DNA of 64,000 bases, taken from positions 558,001 through 622,000 of the forward strand of contig WJXW01000005.1 in the NCBI GenBank assembly GCA_015832175.1. The letters run 5' to 3'. This stretch comes from Paraphaeosphaeria minitans (taxonomy: Eukaryota; Ascomycota; Dothideomycetes; Pleosporales; Didymosphaeriaceae). The number at the start of each line of letters is the position of its first letter. The first letter of the stretch is position 1. The notes beneath the pieces were generated by a model, which worked only from the letters and a program-made list of their open reading frames with translations, had not been told where the DNA came from and did no database searches. The translations under genes were made by a program, and so were the position numbers. Shown here piece after piece: positions 9,678 to 21,870 of this stretch.

Positions 9678-10746
9678 ATGCCTCCTACGTAGTACCCTTA
9701 GTACGTTTAAAAAGAGGCTAGAATAGCTTTATTAACTTATGCAATTTAATCTAAGCAAATTTTAAGCTATTACTACGCTGTAAAGCTTTATAATATTAAT
9801 TAATCTACTCTTATAGAACGTGTTAAGGGCATTCTACCTTAAGTGTAAGCTAACGCCTAGAAATAAAAGGTACACCCTAGTAAGAAGTAGTTCCTTATTT
9901 AGTAGATCCTAGAGCTTAATTAATAAGGATTTCTACTCTAGATTATTAATATATAATAGATAGCTAATTATCTACTTACTACACATAGCTAGGATCCTCT
10001 ACTTTAGCCTATAGGCTAGAAGTAGGTATTATAATTTATTAAGACTTAGCTAGAGCTATAGACTAAATAGAATAGGAAGCTATATAGCTAGCGTGCTCTA
10101 TATAAGGATCTTATTAAAATTTCTATATAGTATATACGTATAGAGGAGACGCGCCTAGCCTATAGTATATTAGATTAAGATACCTATAATTTTAATAAAA
10201 TAGAATTTATAATAGGTGTAGAATTCTTCTTATCTAAAGTAGTAACTAGTGTAGACACTATAGGTAGAGCTGTACATGTATAAGTAGGTAATAGAAACTA
10301 GATTATAATAATTAAGTATATTTACGCGTTTAGCTAGTCTATTCTACCTCTTATTATCCTATCTAGTAAGCTCTACTAAGCTATCTAGTATATAGGCCTA
10401 CCTATAGGCTAGATGCTTATAGTTAGTAATAATAGCTAGATAATAAATTAGCTAGGACTTACCTAGCTAGAGCACTTTAATTAGTATATAGAGTCTTATA
10501 TTATAGGCCTATAAAGGCTTCTTATTCTAGATAACCACAGTAGTTATGCAACTCTAGAGTTTAATTAATACTATATAGAACACAGGATAGTTACCCTCTA
10601 TATACTTATATATACAAGCTATCTACTATAGCCTCTAGATATAAGCTATTTCTTACCACTTAAGACTATATATAGGTATAAGGTTACTAAGCTAGCACAA
10701 TAAGAAGTCTTTTATATAAATAAAAAGGAGTTTCTATCTATTTATC
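9678..10746 (+). pseudogene. P3 pogo transposase, N-terminal and catalytic part
   Basis: The frame starts MPPT at 9678 and is riddled with TAG/TAA at expected Gln/Trp codons. Recognisable in order: helix-turn-helix (ALLTYAI, then STLIERVKG), YNFNKIEFIIG (family YNFDETGFMMG; first catalytic Asp changed to Asn), LLILDNHSS (second Asp kept) and QPLDISYF (third Asp kept). Gypsy-D interrupts it at 10746, and the coding resumes at 17890. This is a different subfamily from P1 and P2, since it ends in a zinc knuckle rather than a bare coiled coil. Confidence 0.85.
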
Positions 10747-10939
10747 TATTATAGGCTAGCCTTAGAGAGTGAACAGAACTATAAGTGCCAAAATGTAAAG
10801 AATAAATTCTAGGTATTAAGTCTCTATAGGGGGGTGTGCCGCTTATAAGAAGAGTTTTCCTTAGTAGGTCTACTTTTTTAAAGTAGTTCCTTTTCTTAAG
10901 ATCTTTCTAAAGGCTAAGGCTATACCCTAGCCTATTATA
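10747..10939 (-). repeat. Gypsy-D 3' LTR
   Basis: 193 bp, plus-strand ends TATTATAGG and CCTATTATA. Near-identical to 17693-17884. Confidence 0.9.
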
Positions 10940-11399
10940 TACCCTAGACCTTACTTAGTTTAAAACATCTTGTAGTTATAAAGTAAGCCTTAGAGATCTT
11001 AGAAGTATTATACTATAGTAAGGTAGTAGTGTAGAGGCAGCCCTAAGGTGGCCTTAGGGTGAGGGCCCTTATTAGGCAGTTTATTTATTTACTTTATTAT
11101 TATAAGGCGATAGAATAGCGCTCCTACCTTTTCTAATATAATTATTACGTGTCTATTACCTTAGTAGTGCGTTACTATTACAGTCTCTTTATATCTGTGT
11201 TACTTTACCTTCTTTCTTTCTTTTTCTACTCTCTCTTTCCTATACTAACTCTAACCTACGCCTATTCTAACTTCCTTAATTATCTACAACTACCTTTATC
11301 CTTACCTCCTTTTAGCCCTAATCTAGTTCCCCTTCTATTCCTACACTATGCGCCCCTATGCTTTTATTAGCCTTTTAGCCTTTTTTTTATTATTTTGTT

Positions 11400-12720
11400 C
11401 GCGGCTATAGCTAATATTAATATTATTAATAATAGCCTCTAAAGTAGCGCCACTTTAGTAGATATCTTTAGTCTTAGTAGTAGTAGTAGTAATAACTTTC
11501 TAGACCTAAATTAGCGCCTTACTAAGCCTAGCTATACGCACACTAAGGAGGAGATTAATAACACTAAGGTAGAAGAGATTTTTTAGAGCCTTAATACGCC
11601 TATATAGTAGCCTAATAGTAGTAATTACTTTCGCCCCTTTATAACTTCTAAAAGGCGTGTACTAGCTAATTACTTTAACCCTATTACTTCTACTTATACT
11701 CTAAAGCGGCTTTACATTACTAAGAGCGCAGTCCTTTAAGGAGATAGTTTAGATAAAAAGCTAGCTAACTCTAATATAGGCCTTATATGTATTAAATATA
11801 TTAGGCGCCTAAAGTAGCTTAAGCGCGTAGAGTAAGTCTATAGTCTTGTATTCTAGACTATTATTAATATTTATATAGCTGTTAACTATTTTAGGGCTGC
11901 TTTTATAGCGCCTACTATTACACTAAGGCCACCTGCTAGTATAATTCTGCCCCTTTTACTAATAACCTAGGCCTAAGGTGGGCTCTGCGCCTTTAGATTA
12001 AATACATAAAGTAAGACTAGGTTAATAGTAATTTATATATCTATAATCCTAGAACGTATAGCACTAACCCCTAGAAGCCTATAACTAGAACGCTACCTAC
12101 CTTTATAGCAGAGTTCTACTGCTTAGCCTAGTAGTATAAGTGGTACCTAAACTTAGCGCTTAAGAACTCTAGCCTAATCTAGGAGCTAGGCTCCCTTACT
12201 ATACCTTTACTTTAGTGTAATAATAAAATAGTAGTTACCCCCCCTAGTATAGATATAGCCCTAGTGGCATCTTTACTCTAGATAACTCTAGTCTAGTATA
12301 GTAGTAACTATAATTAGAATCTAGTGGCGTTAGCTAATAATATAGTAGGGTGGATAAATAATATAGGAAATTATATTTAGTGATTTAAAGAGAGTATAGG
12401 CTGGCGCCTAGATAAAATAACCTAGACTTAAGCGTAGACTACTAACCTACTTACTACTATTATAGAGTAACTTAGGATAGCTCCTAGCTAACGCCACCCT
12501 ATCTTTTTAGTAGCTCTAGCCTAATAACGTATACCTTTTAACCTATATTAAGAGCTTTGTAGAGTGACTCTACCTAAGCCTTTGTCTAGGGCTGGCTTAG
12601 TACACCCTTTTAGGTACTACTACTACTAGTGTAAAAAGTAATATAGTTATTATAGCCCCCCCTTTATTCCTACCTAGTGTTACTTTAGTGCTGCTTTAGT
12701 TATTATAACCCTAGGGCTAA
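11400..12720 (+). pseudogene. Decayed antisense reading frame inside Gypsy-D
   Basis: A plus-strand frame runs opposite to gag-pol for about 1.3 kb (one or more frame changes near 12000). It has coding character: a Ser run (SLSSSSSNNFLDL), LTKPSYTHTKEEINNTKVEEIF, SKRRVLANYFNPITSTYTLKRL, later EFYCLAxxYKWYLNLALKNSSLI, and a coiled-coil-like KESIGWRLDKIT. Nearly all stops are TAG/TAA at plausible Gln/Trp codons. It is preceded by a strongly pyrimidine-rich leader (11190-11360), as in fungal promoters. I do not recognise the protein. Antisense ORFs between integrase and 3' LTR are known in some plant gypsy elements, and this may be a fungal counterpart or a captured gene. Confidence 0.45.
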
Positions 12721-12849
12721 TAGCCTTTAGTAGTTTTTAGATAGATAGCGCCTCTACTAGGCTAGTAAAGGAATAAATTCTTAAATACCTATTATAGCTT
12801 CCTTTGTAATATTTATATATTCTTCTTTATAGGCTAGATAAGACTATTA

Positions 12850-15800
12850 TTATGCCTATAGTCCCTCTAGGTGGCCTTAAAGCGGTCTAGAGCTATAGTG
12901 TCTATAATATTTTTAACTAGCACCTAAGTTAGTAATATCTACCTAGTCTATTTTACTAGCGCCTATTATTATTTTCTCTAGGTATTCTTAATGCGTAGGA
13001 CTTTCTCTACTTCTTATTTACGTAGGTCTAGGTCTACTTCTTCTAGCTCTAGGGCTAGGCCTAACTAGGCGTTAGCCTAGATCTAACTAGGTAGGGGATT
13101 GTCTGCCGCTTACTTAAGAAGGTTAACGTAGACAGTCTTATAGAGATTACTAGGTAGGTCTAGTGTTACTATAAGTAGGAATAGTATAGCTATTATAGTA
13201 TACTTAACTTTAAACTAGTTAAGTTTCTTCTTTAGCTAGTTAGTTTTTATATTACGTAGCGAGAACTATACTTTATCTCTAACTTAGAATCGCTTTATAG
13301 GGTAGTAGGTATAGTTTATAGCCTCTATAGTGCGCTGCTATCTATAGGTAATAGTAGTCTAGACTAAAGCTATTCCTTTTTTAAGGTAGTCTAGGAAGTG
13401 CTTTGCCCTCCTAGTAGGGGTGTAAGTAGACTTTACTAGTAAGGGGATTCTCTTAAGGAGATTAATATAATATTTATTTAGTAGAAAGTTTAGGCTTAGG
13501 CCTATAGTAGTAGATGCTTTATTATTTAATATAAGCTAGTAGGCTAGGAGGTAGTCTAGCTAGTCTATCTATTTAAAGTTAACTATAATACAAAGGACTA
13601 AGAGTATTTTCTAGTTTACCCTCTCTATGCTGCTATTAGTCTAGGGGTAGTATACTATAGAGAGAAGTTATTTTATTTTAGTTAATTTATATAGTGTAGT
13701 CTAGAACTTCTCTAGCTAGTCTAAGCCTCTGTCTATAATTAGTAAGGTAGGGAAGCTATAGAACTACTACTATATATTATAGAAGTAGACTGTATAGTGC
13801 TCTACTATTATAGAAGTTATAGTTTTTAGTTGTATATACTTTAATAGCCTATTAGTAATTATAAGTAGGTATTACGGTGCTGCTGTAGAGGCCTAGGGGA
13901 GGTTTACTATAAAATCTATTAAGAGTTACGCCTAGTACTAGTTTATAATTAGGAGTAGCTATAGGAGACCTTGCTACTTCCGCTAGTCTATATACGCCCC
14001 TACATAGTGGTAATTACGCACGAATTAGGCGACGTCTTTAGATATATTGTCCTAGTAGTAGTTCTAGTAAATAATCTTAAATGTAGAGTTCTTTCTAAGA
14101 TAGTCTATAACTAGAAACTTATGTGCGCGCTATATAATAGCGGTAGTAAGAAGTTTCTAAGCTAGGACCTAAAGGACTCCTTACTATAGGAGGGACCTAT
14201 ACGCACTAATTATATAGTTCCTAATTTATTAGGAGGTAGTAGCTACTATAAGGAATATATAGTTACTATAGCGCACCGCCTTAAGCCTAATATAGTAGGG
14301 GGGGAACTCTGCTATAGCTACGTTTTAGAGTGTTTATAAATATATATTAGTAAAAATCTAAGCCCTTACTAGCGCTGTTAAAGATCGCGTCTATACTAGG
14401 GTAGCCTAGATAGTTCTAGGCACTATTAGTAGGGCGTTTATTTTTATTTACTAGGCTATATTTTACTTACGCTAGCTTAGTGCGTCTAGTCTAGCTACTT
14501 AGGATCTAGGCTAGTAGTAGAGGTAGAAGTAAAAAGTAAAGAGTAATTTTAACTACTAGTGCTAGCGCTTACTTAATTTTTAGATTTTTATAAAGTATTT
14601 AAGGTTCTTATAGTCTATTAGAATTTTAAAGGGGTGTACTACTCTTATTAGCTCTAGTCTCTATACTTATAGGGCCTATATAATTATAAGTAGCTCTTTA
14701 TTATAAATAGTGTAGTTCTGCTAGGCTAGTGTTAGGGCTATAGAGTAGTAGGCTATAAAGTGCTAGATCCCCTTAATATATTAGGAGAAGTAGGCCCTAG
14801 TAGCACTATCTAAGTAGTCTGCCTCTACTAGTGTGTTACGCTCTAGGTCCTAGAGCGCCAGGATAGGGCTCTATATAAATATGTCCTTTAAGGCCTAAAA
14901 GGCCTCTTATTTCTTAGGGCCCTATTAAAATAGGACCCTTTTCTTAGTAAGGGTATATAGGGGTGCAGCCTACTTAGAGAATTAGGGGAAAAAGTTGTAA
15001 TAGAAGTTAGTAAAGCTAATAAAGTAATAGACTATATATATTATAAAAGGGGCGTCCTATTAATTAATTACTTATATCTTTACTAGATTAGGGCGAATAG
15101 CCTTACCTACTATAATAAGATACCCTAGGTACCTAACCTCTATTATCGCGAATTTGCATTTCCCTAGGTCTATATATAGTCTAGCTTTTTATAGGAGTCC
15201 TAGTACTTATCGCATATAGTCCTAGTGTTAGCGTAGAGGCCCTGTTATATAGATAAGGACATTATCTAGGTAAGCTATATATATATCGCCTAGGGTATTT
15301 TTTAGAGCGCTATTAATATAGCGCTAGAATATAGTAGGTGCCTTAGTTAGTCTAAATAGGACTACTAACTACTTAAAAAGGCTAAACTAGATATAAAATA
15401 TAGTATAGTGTTTTTTCCTCTTTATAACTTACAGCTTATAGAAGGCAGCGCGGATATTTACCTTTATAAACTAAGTAGCCTAGGAGAGGGTGCATAGTGT
15501 CTCTTTAATAAGTAGGAAGAAGTACTAACCTAGCTTAGAGATTATATTAATCTTCTAATAGTTAATATATAGGTGCTATTTCCCCCTAGGCTTTAGGGCT
15601 AGAAGAACTAGAGCACCTACTAAAAAGGAGCTAGCTTATATTTAGCCTTTATCTATAAGTTCTATAAGTTAGCGCTAGAGTTCTACTAGCTAATCTCTAG
15701 ACATGCTGTATAGTAGGCCCTAGGGTAGTTTTAAGAGGGAGCTACTTAGGGTCTACTTTAGGTAGATATAGTAGTCTAACGTGCCCTAGTGCGGTAGGAG

Positions 15801-17600
15801 GCTAAACGCCTTAGTTTTATTAAAGATAGTAGTGTACTCTGCTAGTTCTAAGGGGAGAGTCCTGCTATCTTTAGTAAGGCCTAGCCCTACTATATTATAG
15901 GGGGGTAGGGGTTCTACTGTCTAAAGAAGCGTTATTATAAGTATTTAGGTAATATCCTAAAGTAAAGTTAGGAATACTCCTTTCTAGTCTTTATTTAGAG
16001 TATTAAAGAGTGTTATATTGTTCTCTTTGTCTACTATTATAGTGAGGAGGCCCTACCTTTCTACTGTCTAGGTGTTAAGAGTAACAAGACCCCTAGCTGC
16101 GCTAATTATAATTTTACTACTATAAATATTTACTACTACCCTAGACTTAACTAGCTAGGGGGCCCCTAGGATTATATTCTAGTAGAGGTTAGGGATTATA
16201 TAAGCGTAAAGGGTTTATTACTACCTAAATATATTATAAGGCACTACTACTATCTCTATAATAAGGGTCTATAGTAATAATCTAGCGGCCTATTCTAGCT
16301 CCTAGACTAGGATTATAATACGCTATAGTAAGAGTAAATCTACTAGCCTAGGGCTAATTACTATAAAGTATTTATACCCTATATTAATTAGGGCCTCTAT
16401 ATACTATGTGCTGTTAAGGAAGACGTAGAGAATAAGAGTAGGCCTATTTATACCTACCCTAGCCTTAGCCACTCTAACTATTGCAGCTTGCCTTAATTAT
16501 ACCTCTATTGATGCTATTACACTTAGCCTTTATATTAGCGCTAAACTAGGGGCTATTCTTTTCTTAACTAGATACTTATTTTATTATGCTAAGGTTAGGT
16601 TATAATTACTTAGAGTAAAATTATATTAGGGTAGGCTCTAGCTATATAGTTAGGCTTACTATAGTAAGTATATATACCTACGTCCTAGTATTACTAAAAG
16701 ATATATTTAGGTATCTAGTTTAGGCGCTACTTACTTGCCTTCTTACTAGCTTAGGGCTAGGTTAAGGTTAAAGCTGCTATAGGAGTTATATAAATGTTAC
16801 TATTACTATCCTTAGGAGGGGGCTAGCCACCTTTATAGGAGGTAGCTTAAGTAGTAAGCTTGTCTTCTAAGGCCTTTATTTTAAGGTCTGCTGTGATCTG
16901 TAAAAACCTAGCAATAGCTATATTATAGTCCCTTTTAGGAACGTTGCAGTTAAAGGCAACTATATAAATGTTGTGCTAGATTACGCGGCGTAACTTACGC
17001 AGTTTCTTAGTGTTACCCTACTAGCCGCTACCTACCTCTACTAAGGTCTATTTAAAGCGGATGTAAAAGTTAGAGAAACTTTTTCTAAAGCTTTACCTAA
17101 TTATATTAAAACGTGTTTTAGCCTTTTACTAGGCGTGTTTGTTAGTGTATATAAAAGTAAGGTACTATATAAACGTCTATAGGTTAAACTGGCTGTCTGC
17201 CCCCCTAGTTTAGTAGAAGGCTACTACTGTGTCCTAAGGACTATTATCTAGGTAGTTCTATATTAGCGCCTATTCCTTTTAGGGGGAGCTAATAAACTAC
17301 TTATTAGCCTAGAGCTTATAATCTATTATAACCTTTTAGGCCCTAAACTATGTCTTTAAGCCCCTAAACTTAGTTAGGCTTAGGAGCAGTTTACGCTGTA
17401 GAATTAGCTAGTCTATACTAGTAAATAGGGATCTACCCCCTATAGTAAAGGTAGATAGGCCTAGGGTAGTGCTAGCGTAGGCCTATTAGCGTATAAAGAG
17501 CTTACGTAGCTTTTTATTCTAGAGTTATAGTGTTTGTATAGTAGAGTAGTCTTTGTCTTTAGTAGTAATTAAGTTCTGCAGTTATTCTACTAACTTAGTA
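12850..17600 (-). pseudogene. Gypsy-D gag-pol remnant
   Basis: The minus-strand frame has stops throughout at Gln/Trp positions. The reverse transcriptase active site YLDN (15261-15272) stands where active enzymes have YLDD, a G-to-A change. The typical following segment YIDLGKCKF..EVRYLGYLI is at about 15080-15190. The integrase C-terminus shows DKVWxSLRNIKTN (about 13260) and PSNLYKTVYVNLL (about 13130), and a chromodomain-like segment lies near 12870-12990. gag occupies roughly 16800-17600. The boundaries are approximate because the frame is broken many times. Confidence 0.8.
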
Positions 17601-17692
17601 ATATTAGAGGTATCTATTAGTAAGTTATTCTAGACTTTATTACGTTTCTCTGTTCCTTTAAACAACTCTTTTCTAGAAGACCTAGAATTTAA

Positions 17693-17884
17693 TATTATAG
17701 GCTAGCCTTAGAGAGTAAACAGAACTATAAGTGCTAAATATAAAGGATAAATTCTAGGTATTAAGTCTCTATAGGGGGGTGTGCCGCTTATAAGAAGAGT
17801 TTTCCTTAGTGGGTTTACTTCTTTAGGGCAGTTCCTTTCCTTAAGATCCTTCTAAAGGCTAGGGCTATGCCCTAGCCTATTACA
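17693..17884 (-). repeat. Gypsy-D 5' LTR
   Basis: 192 bp, plus-strand ends TATTATAGG and CCTATTACA. Directly followed by the TSD TTATC. Confidence 0.9.
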
Positions 17885-17889
17885 TTATC

Positions 17890-18440
17890 TATATGTGCGC
17901 AGGATAGTCTTTACAAAGAAAAATATTTAGAGTAGTTTTTAAGTAATAGAACTTATTTCTTCCTATCTAGATCGCGTCCTCTTACACCTAATAGTAGTTA
18001 GGACCCTATTACTACTAGAGGTAGTAGTAGATACTAAGTTTATATAGATAGCTAAAACGCCTTATACTACTTAGTAGCTAGAGAAGTAGGCGCAGCTTAT
18101 ATAAAATTACCTTTAGAAATTCTTATAGAGTCCTACTAGCTAGGCTATTACCTAGCTTATTAAAAGTTATTAGTATATAATAAACTTAGCAACTATCCTT
18201 ATAGAGGAGAATAAAAGGCTATAGGTAGATAACTACTACTAAAGACTAAAATAAGATAGGCGTAGATAGTATATTACTATAGGAGGAGCTCTATAGGCTA
18301 AGTTAGGGTAAGCTCTAGCTACTATAGCTTATCTAGCTCTTACTAAGGCTACTAATACTAGATCTACTCCTATATACTAGCGCGCACTACTAACGTGTAG
18401 TAAGTGCTATAAGTAAGGACATAAGAGAACTTAGTGTAAA
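17890..18440 (+). pseudogene. P3 pogo transposase, C-terminal part
   Basis: Continuation of the P3 transposase after Gypsy-D. It has a helical Glu/Lys/Gln-rich stretch (EENKRLQ, ITIGGALQ) followed by a CCHC zinc knuckle, CSKCYKxGHKRTxC, at 18396-18440, where x marks stops at Gln codons. This arrangement is the common C-terminus of fungal Fot1-like transposases. It is followed at once by the right inverted repeat. Confidence 0.8.
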
Positions 18441-18520
18441 TAGTAATAAACTATCTATATATAAAATTCTATAGAATATTACCTTGTTATTGTAGAGATA
18501 TCGCTGTTAAAGTGCCGCGC

Positions 18521-18574
18521 GGCTTAGTAGGGTGGCTTACTAACTAATCCAGCGCACTAACTAATTAAACACGT
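18521..18574 (-). repeat. P3 right terminal inverted repeat (RIP-mutated)
   Basis: Read on the minus strand it begins ACGTGTTTAATTAGTTAGTG. Differences from the left repeat are C-to-T and G-to-A. Confidence 0.9.
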
Positions 18575-19679
18575 TAACTAACGTGTTGGATTAGTAATAA
18601 GCTGGCTAGATTAGTAAGGGCCTATTTAGTAGACGTAATCTAGAGGCTTAATCTTATTTTAATTACTAGATCTAGTTAGGCTTATATTAAGATTACACTA
18701 TGTTTAGTTTAAGCGTATTTTTAACGTTATAAATAGAGGTCTAATCTAGGAGTAATTAACTAGCTAAATTAAACCCTACTAGTGCTAATAGAATCTACGT
18801 TTATATCTATTTAAACGTAAGATTATAAGTTAAACTAAGTATAAGGTTAGGAAGTCTATCTTATCTAATCTTAAAGCTTTTTAACGCTGTAATACCTAGT
18901 AGAGAGGCCTTTATAGGCGTTATAGGAGCGTTAATAGCAATAACTTTAGTGTTAATTAACGCTGTAGAGAGGACTCTAGCGCTACTTATAGGCGTAAATA
19001 AATGCGTAAAAGATATATATCTAGGTCTAGCTTAGCTAGCTAGGTGCCTTATTAATAACTTATACCTATATAAGGAGACGCGACTTTAGCGGAGCACGTT
19101 TAAGGCTCTTATTACTTACTATAAATAACACGTTATGGATAGCTAATAAATTAAGGTAGAGAAGAAAATACTTATATTTCTATATATCTACACCTAAGGA
19201 GCTAGGTAGTAGAAAGCTAAACACTGCTATAGGCACTTGCTAAATATAATTACTATATATATAAAGAGATTTTACTTAACTTTTACTAACGTTAGTAGTA
19301 ACTTTTATAAAGTTCTTACTATAGTCCTTTTACTATACCTAGAAGTTGTATATTTACCCTCTAGTGCCTACCTAGAGGCTATACGTAATAACCTAAAATA
19401 TATACTTTTCTTTAAAAACTGTGTAGGAGCTCTTAATAGGTTAAACTTTAAGGTTTACGTGCTAGTAAACAATTCTAAATAATATAGAAATTACTATAAA
19501 TATCTCTTCTAAAACGTATTAGTAGCTATTAACTTTAATATAAACTTTATATACGTCTTAGCTAGCTAGGAGGGCAGCGCTTATAACGCCTAGATGCTTA
19601 TAGATAATTATTAATAAGGATTTATAGCTCCTCTAGGCAAGTATTACCTAGTAGACGCTAAGTATATAAATAGTAATAT

Positions 19680-19991
19680 TGTCTATACAGTTTATTGTAC
19701 AAATAGCACTAAGTAAAATAGGGGCCTGCCTACCTGTAGGAACCTCCACAAGGACCCACTACTTAGGTTAGCGCTAAGAGGCAGAGACTTCATAAGGCCC
19801 TGCCTGCCTATATGGATCCACATAAGGACCCACTGCTTAGGTTAGCGCTAAGAGGTAGAGACTTTATAAAGCCCTTAGTGCCCCTTTGTATAATAGATAA
19901 AATATAATTAATTAAACCTACTTCTTACCCTTTGCACAATAATATACTATTAATCCTTAAATACTTAATTATAGATTAAGCTAAACTAACA
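19680..19991 (+). repeat. Copia-A1 5' LTR with internal 74-bp tandem duplication
   Basis: Starts TGTCTATACAG and ends AACTAACA. Two units start at 19725 and 19799 (CCTGCCTRCC ... GCAGAGACTT-like), period 74 bp. The 238-bp LTRs of Copia-A3 have one unit, which accounts exactly for the length difference. Confidence 0.85.
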
Positions 19992-20293
19992 CTAATTAGT
20001 AGTTAATTCTAATTAACTATAAACTAGTAAGGTCTAAAGACAAAGCGCCCTATAAGCTAGATACGTAGGCTCTGTATTATTACCTTTACTAGAGATTAAA
20101 TTTTAGATTATATAATAAGTAGAAACAAAGCGCACACATCTATAAAGAGTCGCATAATCTAGTCTAAGCTATTCTATAGAAAAGAAAGGAGATAGTAAGC
20201 CCCTTTATAACCCTAAAAAACACGTCGCATAATTAAACTAGCGACAACTAAATATAAACACGTCGCATAACTAAGAAAGATAATAATAATAAC

Positions 20294-21200
20294 ATGGCCT
20301 TAAGACTAGAAGACTTCCTAGAGGAACTATAACCTAAAGACGTTACGTAATAATTAATACTGCCTCCTTAGTAAGAAAACAAAGTAACATAGCTTTAATA
20401 AGTAGAGGAAGTAATAAACATTAAGGCTATTACCTTAAGAGAAGAAATTACATAAAAGTACTAGATAAATAGAGTAGATTTACACAGCCACCTACCCTTT
20501 TCTCTAAAATAATTAAACACTTATATAGTGTATATAATTAGGCAATATCGCGTAAGTAGCCTTAAAGGTAAAAGGGTAATTTCTTCTTTTACTAAAGATT
20601 TTAATAACTAGAAGGAGAGAACCTTTAATAAGATTAGTTATATAGTAAGAAGAGAGCTTATTGCTTTTCTTATAAAGAAAGGCTTTATCGCTACTAATAT
20701 TATAATAAAGGACACCTATATAAAGAAACTTTTTAGACTGTCACAGCTTAACTATAAGCTATAGACCTTTTATACAATAATACTATAACTGTAACCTAAA
20801 CCACTTCGTATAATCCTAATAAAGTAACCTACACTATCTATAGGTAATATATATATATATAGAGTATAGCTGGGGCCCATCCCTATACATGCGAGGATAG
20901 AGACACTATATATAGAGCCACACTAATAGTAGCAGCCTAAAACCTAGACTGCTTTTGCCTAATAAACCACATTGTACAAAAAGATAAGATTATCCTCTTT
21001 TAGAAGGTAATATATGTTGTTGTACACTAACTTCTATAAATATAAGCCCTCTACTATAGATGTATAAGTATATATCCTTAACTTTAAAAGAGAGCTAGAG
21101 GAAGAAGACTATTACATAAAAGAGGAGGAAGATAAATAAGACTAATAGAGTAATAAAAAAGAAGTATAGAAGGCTACTTTATACCTTACTTCTACTACCT
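20294..21200 (+). pseudogene. Copia-A1 gag remnant
   Basis: It begins MALRLEDFLEEL at 20294 with the ATG intact, unlike the ATA in Copia-A2 and A3. It follows the same gag as those copies with many TAA/TAG stops. The end of gag (around 20960-21200) matches 47300-47460 of Copia-A2; beyond that it jumps to the 3' untranslated part seen at 48941-49290 of Copia-A3. Protease, integrase and reverse transcriptase are therefore deleted. Confidence 0.75.
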
Positions 21201-21558
21201 ACCTTCATTGCACGACTAGGAGATATCCTTTTATACCTACTTACTAAGACCCAGCGCTAAGTATTATATTACTTAATACCCTACCTTCTATTTACGCACA
21301 GAATATATACCTAGAAAGAGCCTTATTATATAATATAGCTCTGCTACTATGTAAAGGGGTAGGGTAAAAACTAAGTAGGTTAGCTGTTACTACCTATTTA
21401 CACAAGAGTAGATATAAATAGAATTTCTACTATATAGTAACACTATACCTACCTTATAACCTATTCTAATAGGGGAAGGCTAACTGTATAGATAAAGAAG
21501 GACAGGAAAAGGAAGTGTATAATAAATATAAGCTATTATATAAAAGAAAAGTTACTAG

Positions 21559-21870
21559 TATCTATATAGTTTATTATATAAATAGCACTAAGTGAAATAG
21601 GGGCCTACCTACTTATAGGAACCTGTATAGGGATCCACTACTTAGGTTAGCGCTAAGAGGCAGAGACTTTATAAGGCCCTGCCTGCCTATAAGAACCTAC
21701 ATAAGGACCCACTGCTTAGGTTAGCGCTAAAAGGCAGAGACTTTATAAAGCCCTTAGTGCCCCTTTGTACGATAGATAAGACGTAATTAATTAAACCTAC
21801 TTCTTATCCTTTATATAATAGTATACTATTAACCCTTAAATGCTTAATTGCAGATTAAGCCAAACCTATA
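21559..21870 (+). repeat. Copia-A1 3' LTR with the same duplication
   Basis: 312 bp, starts TATCTATATAG (TG to TA change) and ends AAACCTATA. Carries the same doubled 74-bp unit as the 5' LTR. Confidence 0.85.

Larger units (their letters stand above)
10747..17884 (-). mobile_element. Gypsy-D, Ty3/gypsy LTR retrotransposon with chromodomain, RIP-inactivated
   Basis: Full-length 7.1-kb element with 193- and 192-bp LTRs, flanked by TTATC (10742-10746 and 17885-17889). The protein order on the minus strand is gag, reverse transcriptase, integrase, chromodomain (gypsy order), and a purine-rich tract abuts the 3' LTR at about 10940-10953. Between the chromodomain and the 3' LTR there is about 1.9 kb of extra DNA holding an antisense reading frame (11400-12720). 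Confidence 0.9.
9596..18574 (+). mobile_element. P3, pogo-like transposon split by Gypsy-D
   Basis: Inverted repeats of about 54 bp (9596-9649 and 18521-18574) begin ACGTGTT, are flanked by TA (9594-9595, 18575-18576), and differ from each other almost only by transitions. Removing Gypsy-D (10747-17884) and its 5-bp duplication leaves about 1,836 bp, the usual size of fungal Fot1/pogo elements. It encodes one plus-strand transposase in two pieces. The left 75 bp is not RIP-mutated; the rest is. Confidence 0.9.
19680..21870 (+). mobile_element. Copia-A1, internally deleted Ty1/copia element
   Basis: Two 312-bp LTRs (19680-19991, 21559-21870) are flanked by AATAT (19675-19679 and 21871-21875). 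Only about 1.57 kb lies between them, holding a gag remnant but no integrase or reverse transcriptase. The family is identified as Copia from Copia-A2 and A3, which share the LTR and gag. It sits inside the Harbinger transposase. Confidence 0.9.

Noticed and set aside
11149..11370. 73-codon plus-strand hydrophobic frame in Gypsy-D
   Set aside because: It comes from the pyrimidine-rich leader and is low complexity, not a membrane protein.
18581..19133. A 550-bp MITE ending at AACACGTTA near 19127
   Set aside because: The weak match to a pogo-type end is inside the Harbinger element, whose termini and TAA duplication are much better supported.
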